Positions 47,485 through 58,561 of a DNA stretch of 64,000 nt are shown here, piece after piece. The notes beneath the pieces are model-generated. The model had not been told where the DNA came from, searched no databases, and saw nothing but the letters and a program-made list of their open reading frames with translations. The position numbers and the translations under genes are program-made. Source of the stretch: Melampsora larici-populina 98AG31 (lineage: Eukaryota; Basidiomycota; Pucciniomycetes; Pucciniales; Melampsoraceae); the NCBI RefSeq assembly GCF_000204055.1, contig NW_006768765.1, positions 1,820,881-1,884,880 on the forward strand, given 5' to 3'. Numbering within the stretch: the first letter of the stretch is position 1; each line of letters begins with the position of its first letter.

Positions 47485-48511
47485 TGTGAGCCTACTAGCG
47501 TCTGTTAGGCTAGTAGAGTCAATATAAAGGTTGTAGAAAGTCTAATAACTTCTACGAAGGTTGTGTAGATCAAGATCTACAAGTGTGAACGGGTATAGAC
47601 GTGGGCGTAAGAGCTTTACTTGCAATAAACAAGTAAAGACTGCAGTTAGTTGACCTTTAAACAAAGGCTTTAGCCCAGGGATTTTGGGTTAATTATTGTC
47701 TTTACAATAATTAAAAAGAAGAGCAACTGACGCGCAGTTCTCAATCCTAATTTGATCCTCTTCTATTCTAAGAAAGGTCAAAGAAGGTAGTGTTAAGGTC
47801 TATTATAACACCGGGAACTTTACACTCTGACTAATAGAGATTTCCCCGTAGATTTAGAGTTTCTTATATCAGATGAATCCCAAATCTGATATGAGCAATA
47901 CTCAAGGACTACTTCCTTACAAGTAATTCCACCAAATGGATATTACCAGAAATACTGATTATGGAGTCTAATCAGAAACAAAGTTGAATGAGCACACAGA
48001 ATAAGCAACAAGACACAAGGTTTGAGTTTCAAGGTTCGTAGAATCAGGCCTTTAAAGTTTGGTTATTGAAAAGCAAAGTTTAAAGGTTCTAGGAAGATGA
48101 ATAAAAGCAAAGTTGTGTAGTTGTTGAATAATAATGTGATGATGTTGATCCTCTCAATTTGGCTGGATTTTCAGGGTTTATATAGTCTGAACCTTGGAAA
48201 TCTTTGGACTAAAAGTGCGCACAAATTGTGGTTCTATGGTTAGGTTAATTACAGTAAGACAGTTACTATTGTATTATAAGTATATTTCACTTGTTACATA
48301 TGTGTTACGGCTGTGAAATATATGTAGCTTTGGTTTGCATCAAAGTTATGTATGTTCAAACCCTTTGATTTAAGTTCTGCACATGTTACATATGCTAAAT
48401 CATATGTAACTTGACTCTTGAAACTGAGCCTTGAGTTGTAATTGCTATTTTTAAGGTTTTTATTATAATACGTCGCCCATTGGTACTCTGGTTTAGTACT
48501 CAGGGCTGACA
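47485..48511 (-). repeat. 3' LTR (1027 bp)
   Basis: Nearly identical to 54371-55397. I count four single-base differences over equal lengths (for example GAAGG versus AAAGG after CTTCTAC, and TACTCAGG versus TATTCAGG near the end). Confidence 0.93.
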
Positions 48512-48649
48512 TTCCCCACCACCAGAAGAGGTCATACGCCTTCTCAAGGTTTATGATCTCTTTTCGATGCTCTAAATGTGTGGAGTCATTACTTTGGCAT
48601 GATTAACTTTATTTGTTGGTATACACTCCCCTGCAAGAACTCCTTGATC

Positions 48650-48958
48650 TTAGTGTTGAGACTCCATCTCAGATTCACTATCCTCATATTCTACAAATTC
48701 CATTGTATCACCTGCTCCTTCATTTTCATCTTCTTGTCTATCTTCCTCTGCTTCAACTGCATTTATGGCTGTCCCTTTCCCTTTACATGTTCTCCAAACA
48801 TGCTGAGGATCTGTACTGCCACAGGTATTGCAAGACTTACTACTTTTCCTTTCAGTAGTAGGATGTTGAGCTTTTGTACTGCTTACTTGGTGCTCCTTGT
48901 GGTCATTATTTGACTGAGAGTGAGAATTATTTGTCTGTGTTCTTCTAACAGGCATCAA
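48650..48958 (-). CDS. Zinc-knuckle ORF of the gag-only LTR element
   Basis: 102 codons whose ATG overlaps the gag stop as TGATG, in the -1 frame relative to gag. It holds one knuckle, CNTCGSTDPQHVWRTC, spaced C-x2-C-x6-H-x4-C rather than the canonical x4 between the second C and H. An acidic tail (EAEEDRQEDENEGAGD) follows. In related elements this is the nucleocapsid part of Gag, so the two ORFs may be joined by frameshift or read by re-initiation. Confidence 0.75.
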   Translation of the reverse strand: MMPVRRTQTNNSHSQSNNDHKEHQVSSTKAQHPTTERKSSKSCNTCGSTDPQHVWRTCKGKGTAINAVEAEEDRQEDENEGAGDTMEFVEYEDSESEMESQH

Positions 48959-51159
48959 CTTTTAGCAATATCTTCAAAAGCTAGAATGAAATCTGTCCAA
49001 CTACCATCCGGACCAATTCTATTTTGGACCGGGATTCTGATTGCGCTGGGTAGCTGCCAAAGTACTTTTTCAGCTACTTCAGATGAGTCTGCATTTGGTC
49101 TAAATGATCTAAACCGCTGTTGTTGCCTTGAAGCCCATTTACCACAATCAGAATTGATTTCTGGTTTGAATCTGTCTCTCATGAATAGTCTCTCCATGTA
49201 AGACCTCCATTGAGCATTGCCAAACCTGGTCTGAATAACTTGTTTCCATTCCTCCCAAGTTTTATTATGCCCACCGTCTTCTTTCATGACGTCCATAACC
49301 CATTGTCGAGCTACACCAGTAAATACAATTGATAATTTTGATGTAATCAAAATATCTGGCATTTGTAGGCGCACTGGTACTGCGTCAACCCAATCAATAA
49401 ACTCTTGGTGATTGTACTCACCTTCTCCGCTAAAAGTAGGCCAATCCTTGACATTAGGATATTCTTTCCTTAGTTCTTTTCTGATTGATGCTTGACGCAA
49501 CAATTCTGTGGTTGTTTCTAAATCTACCATTGAATTGTCAGGATGCAACACAGTGTTTTGATTTATGTGTTGAGACAAGAATGGATTATTTCCAAGCTTA
49601 GGGGTAGTTTCCACTCTGAACCTTGATCCATTATCTTGCCTATCAAGGTGAGGAGGTACACTTCTGACCTTCCTTGTTGAACTACCTTGCATAGGAGTTT
49701 GACTGATACCTTCAAAATTTCTCACCATTGAGCCAACTCTATTTGTAGGTAAAGTATTGTTTTGTAGTTGCTCCTGCACTTGCTCTATGTCTTGCTTATT
49801 ACTATTTGTCATTCTCAGCAACATATCTTCAATTCTATCTAATTTACTATTAGTAGAATTTTCAAACTTTGTTTGATTTTCTTTAATTTCCTGTAGACTT
49901 CTTGCGATAAAGTCTTGAAAATTACTCCGCTGGATTTTCTCATTTTCAACCGCAAGTGTTTGGTCTTGGATGAATTTGTTCATTTCATCGCTAGACAGAC
50001 TGGTGTTCTGATGAAACTTGTTGTCAAGTTTTTCATACAACTTATGATGAAGATTTTCTAACAGTGTAGTTAGAACTTGATCATGTTGAACTACACTAGG
50101 TCTCTCACTCTCGTGATTGTCACAAAACTCATTCAAAGTATTTTTGAACTCTAAAATATTCTCATTAATATCATTTAGAGAGAGCAAAGAGGATGAATTT
50201 TTATCTAAAAATAAATTCAAAGACTCTGAAGGAAATTGATTTAGAAAGGAAACAAACTTTTTATTCAAACTAGAAACATCTTTGTTATCTTGCCTGATAA
50301 CCTTATAAAGTTCTTTGTATTGAGCATTAACAACTTCTAAAAGATGAAATTCTTTTTTTAATACTTCTGAAAATTTAGAACCTAATTCATTACTAAAATC
50401 TCTGATATTGGAATCCAAAACTTCTAAATTACCATTAAATACTTTCAAAAATTCCTTAAGGGACTGATTAAATTCATTAGAAACATTTATCTGTTGTTCA
50501 AAATGTCCAAGATAATTGGTTATTTCAGTCATCATAGGTAAAATGAATTCACTCTGAGTTATTTCTGAGAACTTACGTAAAATAACTCTTTCTTGAGTAC
50601 TCAGTGTACCTAAATCTTTTTCTCCAGGCCTCTTTGACTTCTGAAGTTTTGAAAGAAATACCCCCTGTTCAAAAGAATCAGCGCTTGGCCTGCTTCCACT
50701 TGGGCCTGGTAATAGACCTGAAAGTCCTGCTGGCTTGAGTTCACTTAGCTGTGGTTGTACTATCGGGCCAAATGCCCTTGGTGTGACCTCAGATGGGAGT
50801 TCCGCTGGTGGTTCATGGCCGTCTTCGGCTGCTGAGCTTCCGGTTTGACCACTCTCAGACTGAATATTTGGATCATCTACTGAGCTTGAAGGTCCTGACA
50901 CTGATAGTTGTACTTTACCAACTTCTGTTGTCAACGGAAGGTTGGTTGAGTCCTTTTGCAGAGCCTCAGTGGTAATTGAAAGCTTACCTCTGCCTTCATT
51001 TACCCTTTGCTTACTGCTGGCTGTTGATCCAGCCCTGGATCCAATCTTTGACCGTGGTCCATCGGTTCCAGGCCGGCTAACACTGGTTGACTGGAGGTTA
51101 CCATAACGCTCCGGCTCATTACGGCTACGAGGATGAGGTGGTGGATTCCAATCAGCCAT
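48955..51159 (-). CDS. Gag-like capsid protein of the LTR element
   Basis: 734 residues, start at 51159. The N-terminal 150 residues are proline/serine-rich and disordered. Residues of about 190-470 are a long coiled-coil-like region rich in L, N, E and K. A capsid domain of the retrotransposon-gag type lies near residues 590-730, with YPNVKDWPTFSGEG, then EFIDWVDAV, VARQWVMDV, TWEEWKQVIQTRFG and YMERLFMRDRF. Gag packages the element RNA into virus-like particles, and the element would depend on pol from a related element. The frame is undamaged over 2.2 kb, in keeping with recent activity. Confidence 0.85.
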   Translation of the reverse strand: MADWNPPPHPRSRNEPERYGNLQSTSVSRPGTDGPRSKIGSRAGSTASSKQRVNEGRGKLSITTEALQKDSTNLPLTTEVGKVQLSVSGPSSSVDDPNIQSESGQTGSSAAEDGHEPPAELPSEVTPRAFGPIVQPQLSELKPAGLSGLLPGPSGSRPSADSFEQGVFLSKLQKSKRPGEKDLGTLSTQERVILRKFSEITQSEFILPMMTEITNYLGHFEQQINVSNEFNQSLKEFLKVFNGNLEVLDSNIRDFSNELGSKFSEVLKKEFHLLEVVNAQYKELYKVIRQDNKDVSSLNKKFVSFLNQFPSESLNLFLDKNSSSLLSLNDINENILEFKNTLNEFCDNHESERPSVVQHDQVLTTLLENLHHKLYEKLDNKFHQNTSLSSDEMNKFIQDQTLAVENEKIQRSNFQDFIARSLQEIKENQTKFENSTNSKLDRIEDMLLRMTNSNKQDIEQVQEQLQNNTLPTNRVGSMVRNFEGISQTPMQGSSTRKVRSVPPHLDRQDNGSRFRVETTPKLGNNPFLSQHINQNTVLHPDNSMVDLETTTELLRQASIRKELRKEYPNVKDWPTFSGEGEYNHQEFIDWVDAVPVRLQMPDILITSKLSIVFTGVARQWVMDVMKEDGGHNKTWEEWKQVIQTRFGNAQWRSYMERLFMRDRFKPEINSDCGKWASRQQQRFRSFRPNADSSEVAEKVLWQLPSAIRIPVQNRIGPDGSWTDFILAFEDIAKS

Positions 51160-54100
51160 TGTGACAAATGAGCAGATATGAAATTTCCAGAAAATAAATC
51201 TAAAACAAATTTAAATTCTCTTCTAAATTTCAAGATAGAGAAAGGAAGATAACTCAAATAACTGAATAAATTTCTTTGAAATCTTTCCTTGGTTGAAACA
51301 ACTGAGACCTTTTCAACTTGAGGTGATTGTTGTAGAATGAAGCTCAAATCTTTTTTCCTTATTCTTTAAATTAGTCAAATAAAATCAATGAAAGATTTCA
51401 GCACAGGAAAAGGAACTTATTTTTAAATCAACAGAAAAAATGTCAAAGTCAAGAACAACCTAACAAAATTTGATATCAGATTTGACAACTGGTCCAAGTT
51501 AATCAATTAGTGTTAAAAAATAATATTGATGTTTCAATTAGGTATTAGTTCAAAAGAGAAATGTCCACACAGTTCTTGCTTTATTCTTATGTATTATCTT
51601 GTATACAATGAAAATAGTGTGATAAGATTGTAGCAAAAATAAATCTACTTTGAAAATCAAAGGCTGACTTAGAATGGACTCGATAAGAAATTTTTATTTC
51701 TGGAATCAAAATCAAGTCAATTTGCTTTAGATACAATTACTCGGTCAATCTAGAGTTGACAAGCTAAATCTGAAAGAGTTGTACTTGAAACAGTCTTTTC
51801 GAGCCCAAAGTTTAATTGATTTGCCTTAAAACCACTGATTGATGGATGGATGCAGTCTCAAGATAGGCAATATAATAAAGAAGGGATTTCAGTGTTGTTA
51901 TCTTTCAATAATCAAGAATGATTGAAGACACAATCAATAGCTTACTTTGTGAATTACTATGTTTGAACTTCAAAAAAGGACTTCCACAAATTTTTATGAG
52001 ATCGATAGCTTTTCAAAATCAAAAGTTCAATCAATTTTTGTTAAAAACAATCAATCAATTTCAAAGGTTTCGCCCCTTTGCCTTGTGTAGATTAAAATGA
52101 CTTCTGATCGAATGAACACTTATACCAAAAGAAAAGAACAGAATGGATAGAATGATGATTTGATCAACTTATGTTTGAATTTCTCCTTGATCAAATTGTA
52201 AGTTCTTTGTTCTTTCAATCGAGGTGTGAGACTTTCCTGATCTTGTCTTCAAGATGATCGTGGTTCAGTGCAGGAAAATCTGGATGAACTTTATCTAGAT
52301 TCACTACTAATCAGGGTGATTAATAAAGGACAGTAAAAAATAAAGAGAATCACAGAAGAAAATCAATGTCAGTGATCGATTGGCTGAATCTCGATATTCA
52401 ATTATCAAAGAGTAAAGCAATTCTACTATTTTACTTACTTGCAGGATTGTAGTTTCCAATCGATTGATTTATTATCAAATTGTCAATTGGTTTACTATAC
52501 TCTGTGTCAAATTTCAAGTCAAGCTCCTCAATAGAACAAGATATAGTCTTATCAGCAAAAGACTTGAACAAAGAAATCGATTTTGATGATTTCTTACAAA
52601 GAAAGTAGATAGATAGACCTACTCACTGGAAATCTTTCCAGATACTGAGGGATAATGATCAAAAGGGCTGAAATCGGTTTTGAAGTTAATAAGGGACAAT
52701 CGATTTTAGACCAAGGTGATGTCCTTGTGACAATCAAAACAATGATTGATTCTAAAGTTATGAAATCACAAGAAGATGGGATAACCCAATAAAAACAAGT
52801 ATTATTTCCTTATACTGATTGAAGAAGGTAATTGTTGACTAAAACAACTTACCCAGTCATCTATCCACTAATTACTCTCGTGAATATGATTGTCCCAATC
52901 GGATTAACACTTAATCCAGGAAAGAATATCAAAGAAAGATATCAATCAATGAAATTATCAGTTTACTTATTCTTCTTTAATAAATTGTGAGCTCCTTAGA
53001 TTGGATGATCAAAATCTTACCTCGTACTGATTTTCTTCTGTCTTCTTGCACGATAAGCAACACCGGTGAGAGTCCCAGTGAATTCGATCGATCGATCGTA
53101 CAGTGATGGTGCTAGGGTGGTACTTGGTGGTCTGCGAGTTCGAATGTCGAAATTCGGTGAGCAATAGCAGGGTTGTGCAAACATCCTGACCAGCGCGGGT
53201 CGCGGGTCGCGGGTCAGTACATTTGATACTGCAGCTATAAGTCATTCCAAATCCGTTGACGCAGTGTCATTTTGTAATTGCAAATCCGTCAACGCAGTCA
53301 ATTTCAACATCCTCAAACCGGCGTACCATTATAGACCATTATCGTGACCTCCGAAAATGTATTGACAGGTTACCACGTTCTCCCTTAAGTCCCATCTGGG
53401 CGAAGGTGTCAAAGGTGGAAATACAACCAAGATTACCAGGATTATCCCGCTGATCAAAACTCTACAAGTCCATCCCATTTTTGATCACCATTCACGAGTA
53501 AAATCAAAATTGATAGCAACACTTTTCCGAGCAAGTCTAACATAAAGTGAGGTCGTTTTGATCGCCAGCTTTGATGGACGTTTCTGTGACGCGGGCAGAT
53601 GCGCATTAGGCTACAAGGTCATGGTGTTTTCCATAAAATCAATGTATCACAAATGGAAATGAACGGTGGATAACGAAAGAGAGGTTGATACGTTTTGGGG
53701 TTGCTATAAAAGTATTATGAATCACATTTGATTTTGCTAAGAATCGCGCGACAGGATGGATCGAGTCGTGAGAAACGCAGTGATTGTCAATTACATATGA
53801 AATTTGGCAATACATGTGAAATGACCAGCGCGGGCCAGTTTCGCGGGCCGGCCTGTTTAGTTGCACAAGGCGTCGATTTCTCTGGAAATTCGATGGAATT
53901 CGAAATCCAGTACGTGTACAGTACCACTGTGGCTGTCGGACCGCGCGCAGGGCTTTTGTACAATTACCATGTGCGTTAATTGTACACAGTCACCTGATGT
54001 AATATATGTAAACTTGTAATGAAAGCCACGTGTTTGGCTTGTTACACCCCACAAATAAGAGAATTACAGATATAATTCAGCACAAATTATATGTAATAGA

Positions 54101-54370
54101 GTTATCTATGGATCAACTATTGATCCTTTTGTCAAAAAAATAAAAAAAATAAAAAAAAGCGAAATTTGGGGGGGAAGGAGTTTCTTTCCTTTCTCCAAGT
54201 TATTATCCTAAAATCAAAAATGCTGAGCTTTCCTCAGTTTTTGCAATTGAAGGTGAATTGAAACAATCAAATGAAATATTTTTATTTTTATTTTTAAGGT
54301 TTCTAAGACTGAGCTATAACACACTCAAAAAAAATCAAAAAGGTTCTAAAACCCAGATGAGGCCCCCAAA
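51160..54370 (-). other. Long non-coding leader of the LTR element
   Basis: 3.2 kb between the 5' LTR and gag (sense minus). Only short ORFs. AT-rich, with GATTGATT/AATCAATC words throughout 51.4-53.0 kb. A G+C-rich patch at 53185-53300 has three CGCGGGT units and a repeated AAATCCGT..ACGCAGT, and at 53825-53860 the words GACCAGCGCGGG recur. No tRNA-primer match could be confirmed next to the LTR (TTTGGGGGCCTCATC on the minus strand). Confidence 0.6.
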
Positions 54371-55397
54371 TGTGAGCCTACTAGCGTCTGTTAGGCTAGT
54401 AGAGTCAATATAAAGGTTGTAGAAAGTCTAATAACTTCTACAAAGGTTGTGTAGATCAAGATCTACAAGTGTGAACGGGTATAGACGTGGGCGTAAGAGC
54501 TTTACTTGCAATAAACAAGTAAAGACTGCAGTTAGTTGACCTTTAAACAAAGGCTTTAGCCCAGGGATTTTGGGTTAATTATTGTCTTTACAATAATTAA
54601 AAAGAAGAGCAACTGACGCGCAGTTCTCAATCCTAATTTGATCCTCTTCTATTCTAAGAAAGGTCAAAGAAGGTAGTGTTAAGGTCTATTATAACACCGG
54701 GAACTTTACACTCTGACTAATAGAGATTTCCCCGTAGATTTAGAGTTTCTTATATCAGATGAATCCCAAATCTGATATGAGCAATACTCAAGGACTACTT
54801 CCTTACAAGTAATTCCACCAAATGGATATTACCAGAAATACTGATTATGGAGTCTAATCAGAAACAAAGTTGAATGAGCACACAGAATAAGCAACAAGAC
54901 ACAAGGTTTGAGTTTCAAGGTTCGTAGAATCAGGCCTTTAAAGTTTGGTTATTGAAAAGCAAAGTTTAAAGGTTCTAGGAAGATGAATAAAAGCAAAGTT
55001 GTGTAGTTGTTGAATAATAATGTGATGATGTTGATCCTCTCAATTTGGCTGGATTTTCAGGGTTTATATAGTCTGAACCTTGGAAATCTTTGGACTACAA
55101 GTGCGCACAAATTGTGGTTCTATGGTTAGGTTAATTACAGTAAGACAGTTACTATTGTATTATAAGTATATTTCACTTGTTACATATGTTTTACGGCTGT
55201 GAAATATATGTAGCTTTGGTTTGCATCAAAGTTATGTATGTTCAAACCCTTTGATTTAAGTTCTGCACATGTTACATATGCTAAATCATATGTAACTTGA
55301 CTCTTGAAACTGAGCCTTGAGTTGTAATTGCTATTTTTAAGGTTTTTATTATAATACGTCGCCCATTGGTACTCTGGTTTAGTATTCAGGGCTGACA
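54371..55397 (-). repeat. 5' LTR (1027 bp) with TATA-like box
   Basis: Reads TGTCAGCC...GGCTCACA on the minus strand. A TATATAAA motif lies at 55070-55063 (minus), a plausible promoter for the element transcript. The same motif exists in the other LTR. Confidence 0.92.
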
Positions 55398-55941
55398 TCA
55401 AGCGTCACCTCGAAAAAGTTGTACCGTTGATTCATTGGATCAAAGTACTGTGAAAGCGAAATCATCTCGAGTCAATTCCGGTCCAGCTTCCTCGATTCTA
55501 ACCAATCACTTACCATCACGAGAAGAACGGGAGGCTGAGTGGGAGTTCAAGAAGGATCACATGTTAGCCGAACAAGAAGCAAGACGGTCTGAAGTGTTTG
55601 CAAATAACAAACTATCTGAAGCTATTACGAAATCCTTAGATCCAAAACCGAATGAGCATACTCAAATGCTTCATGAGCTTCAACTTATAAGGGAGACTTT
55701 ACATTTCAAACAAGCAGAGATGGAATTTGAAGAAAAAAATCTTGGTGAAACAAAAATCATCAAGCGACGTCGAGAGAAACTGGAGTTAGACAAGATCGAG
55801 CAAGAGCTGGAGTCGCATCATAAGAAAGCAAAAATGGAGGATATATCCATGAGGGGTCGTCTGTACAAGGAATACATGGACAATTTCAACATGACCTGGG
55901 CCGAAGCAAAACAAACAGTGGATGAGATGCTCGCACAATAA

Positions 55942-56628
55942 GGAGATAAGGTAAGCATCTCACTATTGTTTACCTAATCTCCTTTCAAATGAATTCATTT
56001 GATAATTTTTCATTTCATTTCCTACCTCATATAGACACCGATCCAAAGACCTCAATCATGATTGGACCATATATAAAAACCTCGTTTTTTTAATATTTTT
56101 TTCACTAAGATACTTCATAAAATGTCTCGACTTGAACTTTTGGACTGATTTCAAGTCAATTTTTTTTCTCCTTCACTAAAGATAAAAATAAAAAGTCTTT
56201 TTTTTTTAAAGTAATTATATGAAAATTCTTAGTATTTGTAAGGAAAACTTTCCATGACTTTGTGTGGCCACTGTGATTTGTGTTTTGCAAATATAAAAAT
56301 TTCATTTACTTAAAAAAAGATTTTCAAAAGTATTTTCTTTCAATAAAAACTCCAAGACAAAATAACTTTGAGCAGATAAAACACACAAGAGAATTTTTTT
56401 TTTCAATAACACGCTGATCCAAAGAAAAAATCTTTGCAAAATACTATCAATAAGTAAAAAAATTAAGAGTGAAAGAAGATACATTCTTTTTTGGGATGTT
56501 TGACTTGGTGTAGAATTTTTGAACAAGGAAAAAAAATAAAATTGCTTGTCTGCATCCTGAACACAAAAATAGATTACTATATGTCATTAAGAGTCACGGT
56601 ATTCTACAAAACCTAACACTTACCATCT
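55942..56628. other. Element C, convergent 3' regions
   Basis: Non-coding, A/T-run-rich spacer between the stops of the two element C genes, the counterpart of 43470-44208 in element B. Confidence 0.5.
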
Positions 56629-58228
56629 TCATATTTTGCCTGCCAACATAGCACAGTAATAGGCAAAGACTTCACGGCGTAAAGCATTGTCATTATCTGC
56701 AAGGACAAAGTTTGCAACAGCAGGAGTTTCTTCGTTGTACAATCGCTCGGCTTCTCTTTCGGCGTTGGTAGGTGTACCGTATGAAAGTGAAGTGCTTTCA
56801 TCAACTTCCAAAAGGAAGTTGTGAAGTAGGCAAAATACCATCAAAAGGGCGTTCATACGTTTTGTTGATACATCATCTTTTAAAATAAGTCTACATTCCT
56901 TCATCATTTGAAAACGAGATTTAAGCATTCCATTAACCTGTTCAATTACGGTTCTTGCCTCACTGAGCTCTTTGTTAAATGAGTTTTTGAGTTTGGCCAG
57001 ATGAGTTTCCGCATTTTGTTTCAATAGAGGCAGAGTGCATTTTGATGCACTGTATCCTGAATCGGCGACTAGATACTCACCCTTGGTAAAGTAACGACCC
57101 GGGTGAGTCCAAAGCTAGATAACCAATCAGCAAACATTTTTTTTGATGTGATTCAACCAAAAACTTACTTACCGATGAAGTTCTTAGGACTCGCTGGTCA
57201 TGAACGCTGCCACACCATCCATGGCAAGCAAAGGTGATTCTTCGACGATGATCACAAACAATCATTGAATTGAGTCCGTAGAAATATTTTCGGGTCCAAT
57301 AGTCCTCTTTGCAGAAGACTGGGCCGAAAGCTAGGGGAATCAAGGTCCCATCAACGAAACCTACACATCCCTTCAAAGCCGGGTGAGCCTGACTGATCTC
57401 TTTGCTGATCTTTGCTCGTTCGATTCGAGATGGCCAGCTAAGGTACTGATGCTGCAACTCCAGAATCGCCGCTACACATCGCCATGTGTAGTTTTCAACA
57501 CTCCCATCTGAAATGATGAGCTATGTCAGTAACAGAAACGAGCTACATAGATTATCAACCCACACCGACCTGAAACCCCTAATAAACGGCCTATGAGAGA
57601 AACCTGACCACCATTTCCTGAAAGCCCAATATTTGCAAGCGCAACCAAGAGTTGCACCTCAACCCGTGCTTGAGGATTGCTTGAAGTGTTTCTAAATACC
57701 TGACTATCTTCAATCTTACGTAATAGAGTTATGAAGTTGACCTTCTTCATTTGCGCCTGTCCATATCATCCTAGCAGACGTTAAAAAAGAGTTCAAACGA
57801 CAAAAGTAATAGGAAGACCTTACCACTTTGATGAATGTCACATCTCCACCGTTCATAAATCCATTGAAGAGCTCGTAGGAATGGTCTCGATCGCGGAGAG
57901 TTCTGGATTCAAGGTATCGCTGGTTTTCAACACGTTCAAGCTCCCCTAACCACATTCCAACTTCGTCAATCTTCATTTCAAAGTTGTCAAGTTGTGGAAA
58001 CCTTCTACTTTTCAGAATGAAAACTAAGGATGAGCGAGTGATGGGTGTAAGTTTAAGATCCGGTAGTAAGTGAGGCAGGAGGAGAAGAATCGATAACAAT
58101 CGAGAGGAGCTTGAGTGATGTTTGCGTGACAAAAGATGAAGAGAGTCGTCGGTAGGGTGAGCGAGGAAGTGTTGTGATACCGCTTTGAGAACTTGTAGGA
58201 CCTGTCGTCTGGCTGAGACTCGTGGCAT
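56629..58228 (-). CDS. Harbinger-like DDE transposase of element C, intact
   Basis: Four exons (58228-57824, 57756-57570, 57507-57173, 57114-56629) give 470 residues with closed phases and GT...AG introns. The N-terminal helical part (MPRVSARRQVLQVLK...RDRDHSYELFNGF) is followed by a helix-turn-helix-like LLVALANIGLSGNGGQVSLIGRLLGVS. The nuclease follows: Asp in GFVDGTLIPLAFGP (about 250), YWTRKYFYGLNSMIVCDH, SVHDQRVLRTS, Asp in VADSGYSA (about 327) and Glu in VIEQVNGML (about 367). The C-terminus is acidic. All expected catalytic residues are present, so this copy could mobilise B- and C-type ends. Confidence 0.9.
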
Positions 58229-58300
58229 CTTGAGATGTGAGCGATGTGAGGAGTCTTTGGAATCAGATGGAATCGAGGTTTTTAGCAGAACATGGTCGGT

Positions 58301-58561
58301 CTCGCGGAAGTTTGGGAACGTTCCCTAGGACTTAGGGAACATTAGTTCCCAGGCTGTTTTCGTCATATGAAATTTTATTTACATACCGCATGTGTCCACC
58401 CCGCTTCCACTTCCATCTGCTTCCATACACTCTTCCCGATGCAGCTTATCGACTATCTCACCTCATCGTTCAATTTTTAACTACATCACAAACTCCATCC
58501 ACTACCCTGACGCATCACAAGCTTCACGCATCAGTTCCACATCAACAAGCTACAAAGCACA
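58301..58561. other. Junction between element C and the KDZ-type gene
   Basis: Contains GGGAACGTTCCC and a further GGGAACATTAGTTCCC palindrome (58316-58352). Their relation to any element end is unknown. Then comes a CA/CT-rich leader before the KDZ-type start codon. Confidence 0.4.

Larger units (their letters stand above)
47485..55397 (-). mobile_element. LTR retrotransposon with gag only, recent insertion
   Basis: 7913 bp bounded by two 1027-bp direct LTRs (TGTGAGCC...GCTGACA on the plus strand) and a perfect TCAAG duplication (47480-47484 and 55398-55402). Coding sense is minus, so 54371-55397 is the 5' LTR. Inside are a gag-like ORF and a zinc-knuckle ORF but no protease, reverse transcriptase, RNase H or integrase in any frame. 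A 3.2-kb non-coding leader precedes gag. A purine-rich GGTGGTGGGGAA abuts the 3' LTR as a polypurine tract. This fits the gag-only non-autonomous class called TR-GAG. Confidence 0.9.
46186..55941 (+). pseudogene. Accessory DNA-binding-type protein gene of element C, split by the LTR element
   Basis: Exons 46186-46737, 46809-46983, 47047-47484 and 55403-55941. The last two are one exon divided by the LTR element. When the element and one TCAAG copy are ignored, the frame is open for 567 residues with no other lesion. Order: HLSRTPS serine/proline-rich leader; lysine-rich patch (KKRAQKKK); Myb/trihelix-like block WRADLNKDGKTPLSLLVDWL...RLDQWRGEGGTIKKA; KKKCLYFEEMLPAFGRR; an acidic linker; and a charged coiled coil from LPSREEREAEWEFKK to WAEAKQTVDEM. 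As it stands, translation would run into the LTR and stop within it. Confidence 0.82.
45993..58300. mobile_element. Harbinger-like transposon C, split by an LTR element; right end not found
   Basis: The left end AGGGGTATTCAAAACT is homologous to B's end and begins directly after the AAT that closes B. It has the same convergent gene pair as B. The body is about 4.4 kb once the 7.9-kb LTR element is discounted. Homology to B continues to about 58290 upstream of the transposase start, but no inverted copy of the left end is visible before the KDZ gene. The right boundary is therefore approximate, and the end may have been lost. Confidence 0.7.

Noticed and set aside
53009..54054. Short ORFs in the LTR element leader
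   Set aside because: No reverse-transcriptase, protease or integrase signatures such as YxDD or HHCC could be found; random composition.
54350..54370. Primer-binding site adjoining the 5' LTR
   Set aside because: The minus-strand text TTTGGGGGCC contains TGG two bases in, but I cannot match it to a tRNA 3' end by eye with confidence.
58301..58352. Right terminal inverted repeat of element C
   Set aside because: GGGAACGTTCCC palindromes here do not match the inverted left end AGGGGTATTC, so no right end is claimed.
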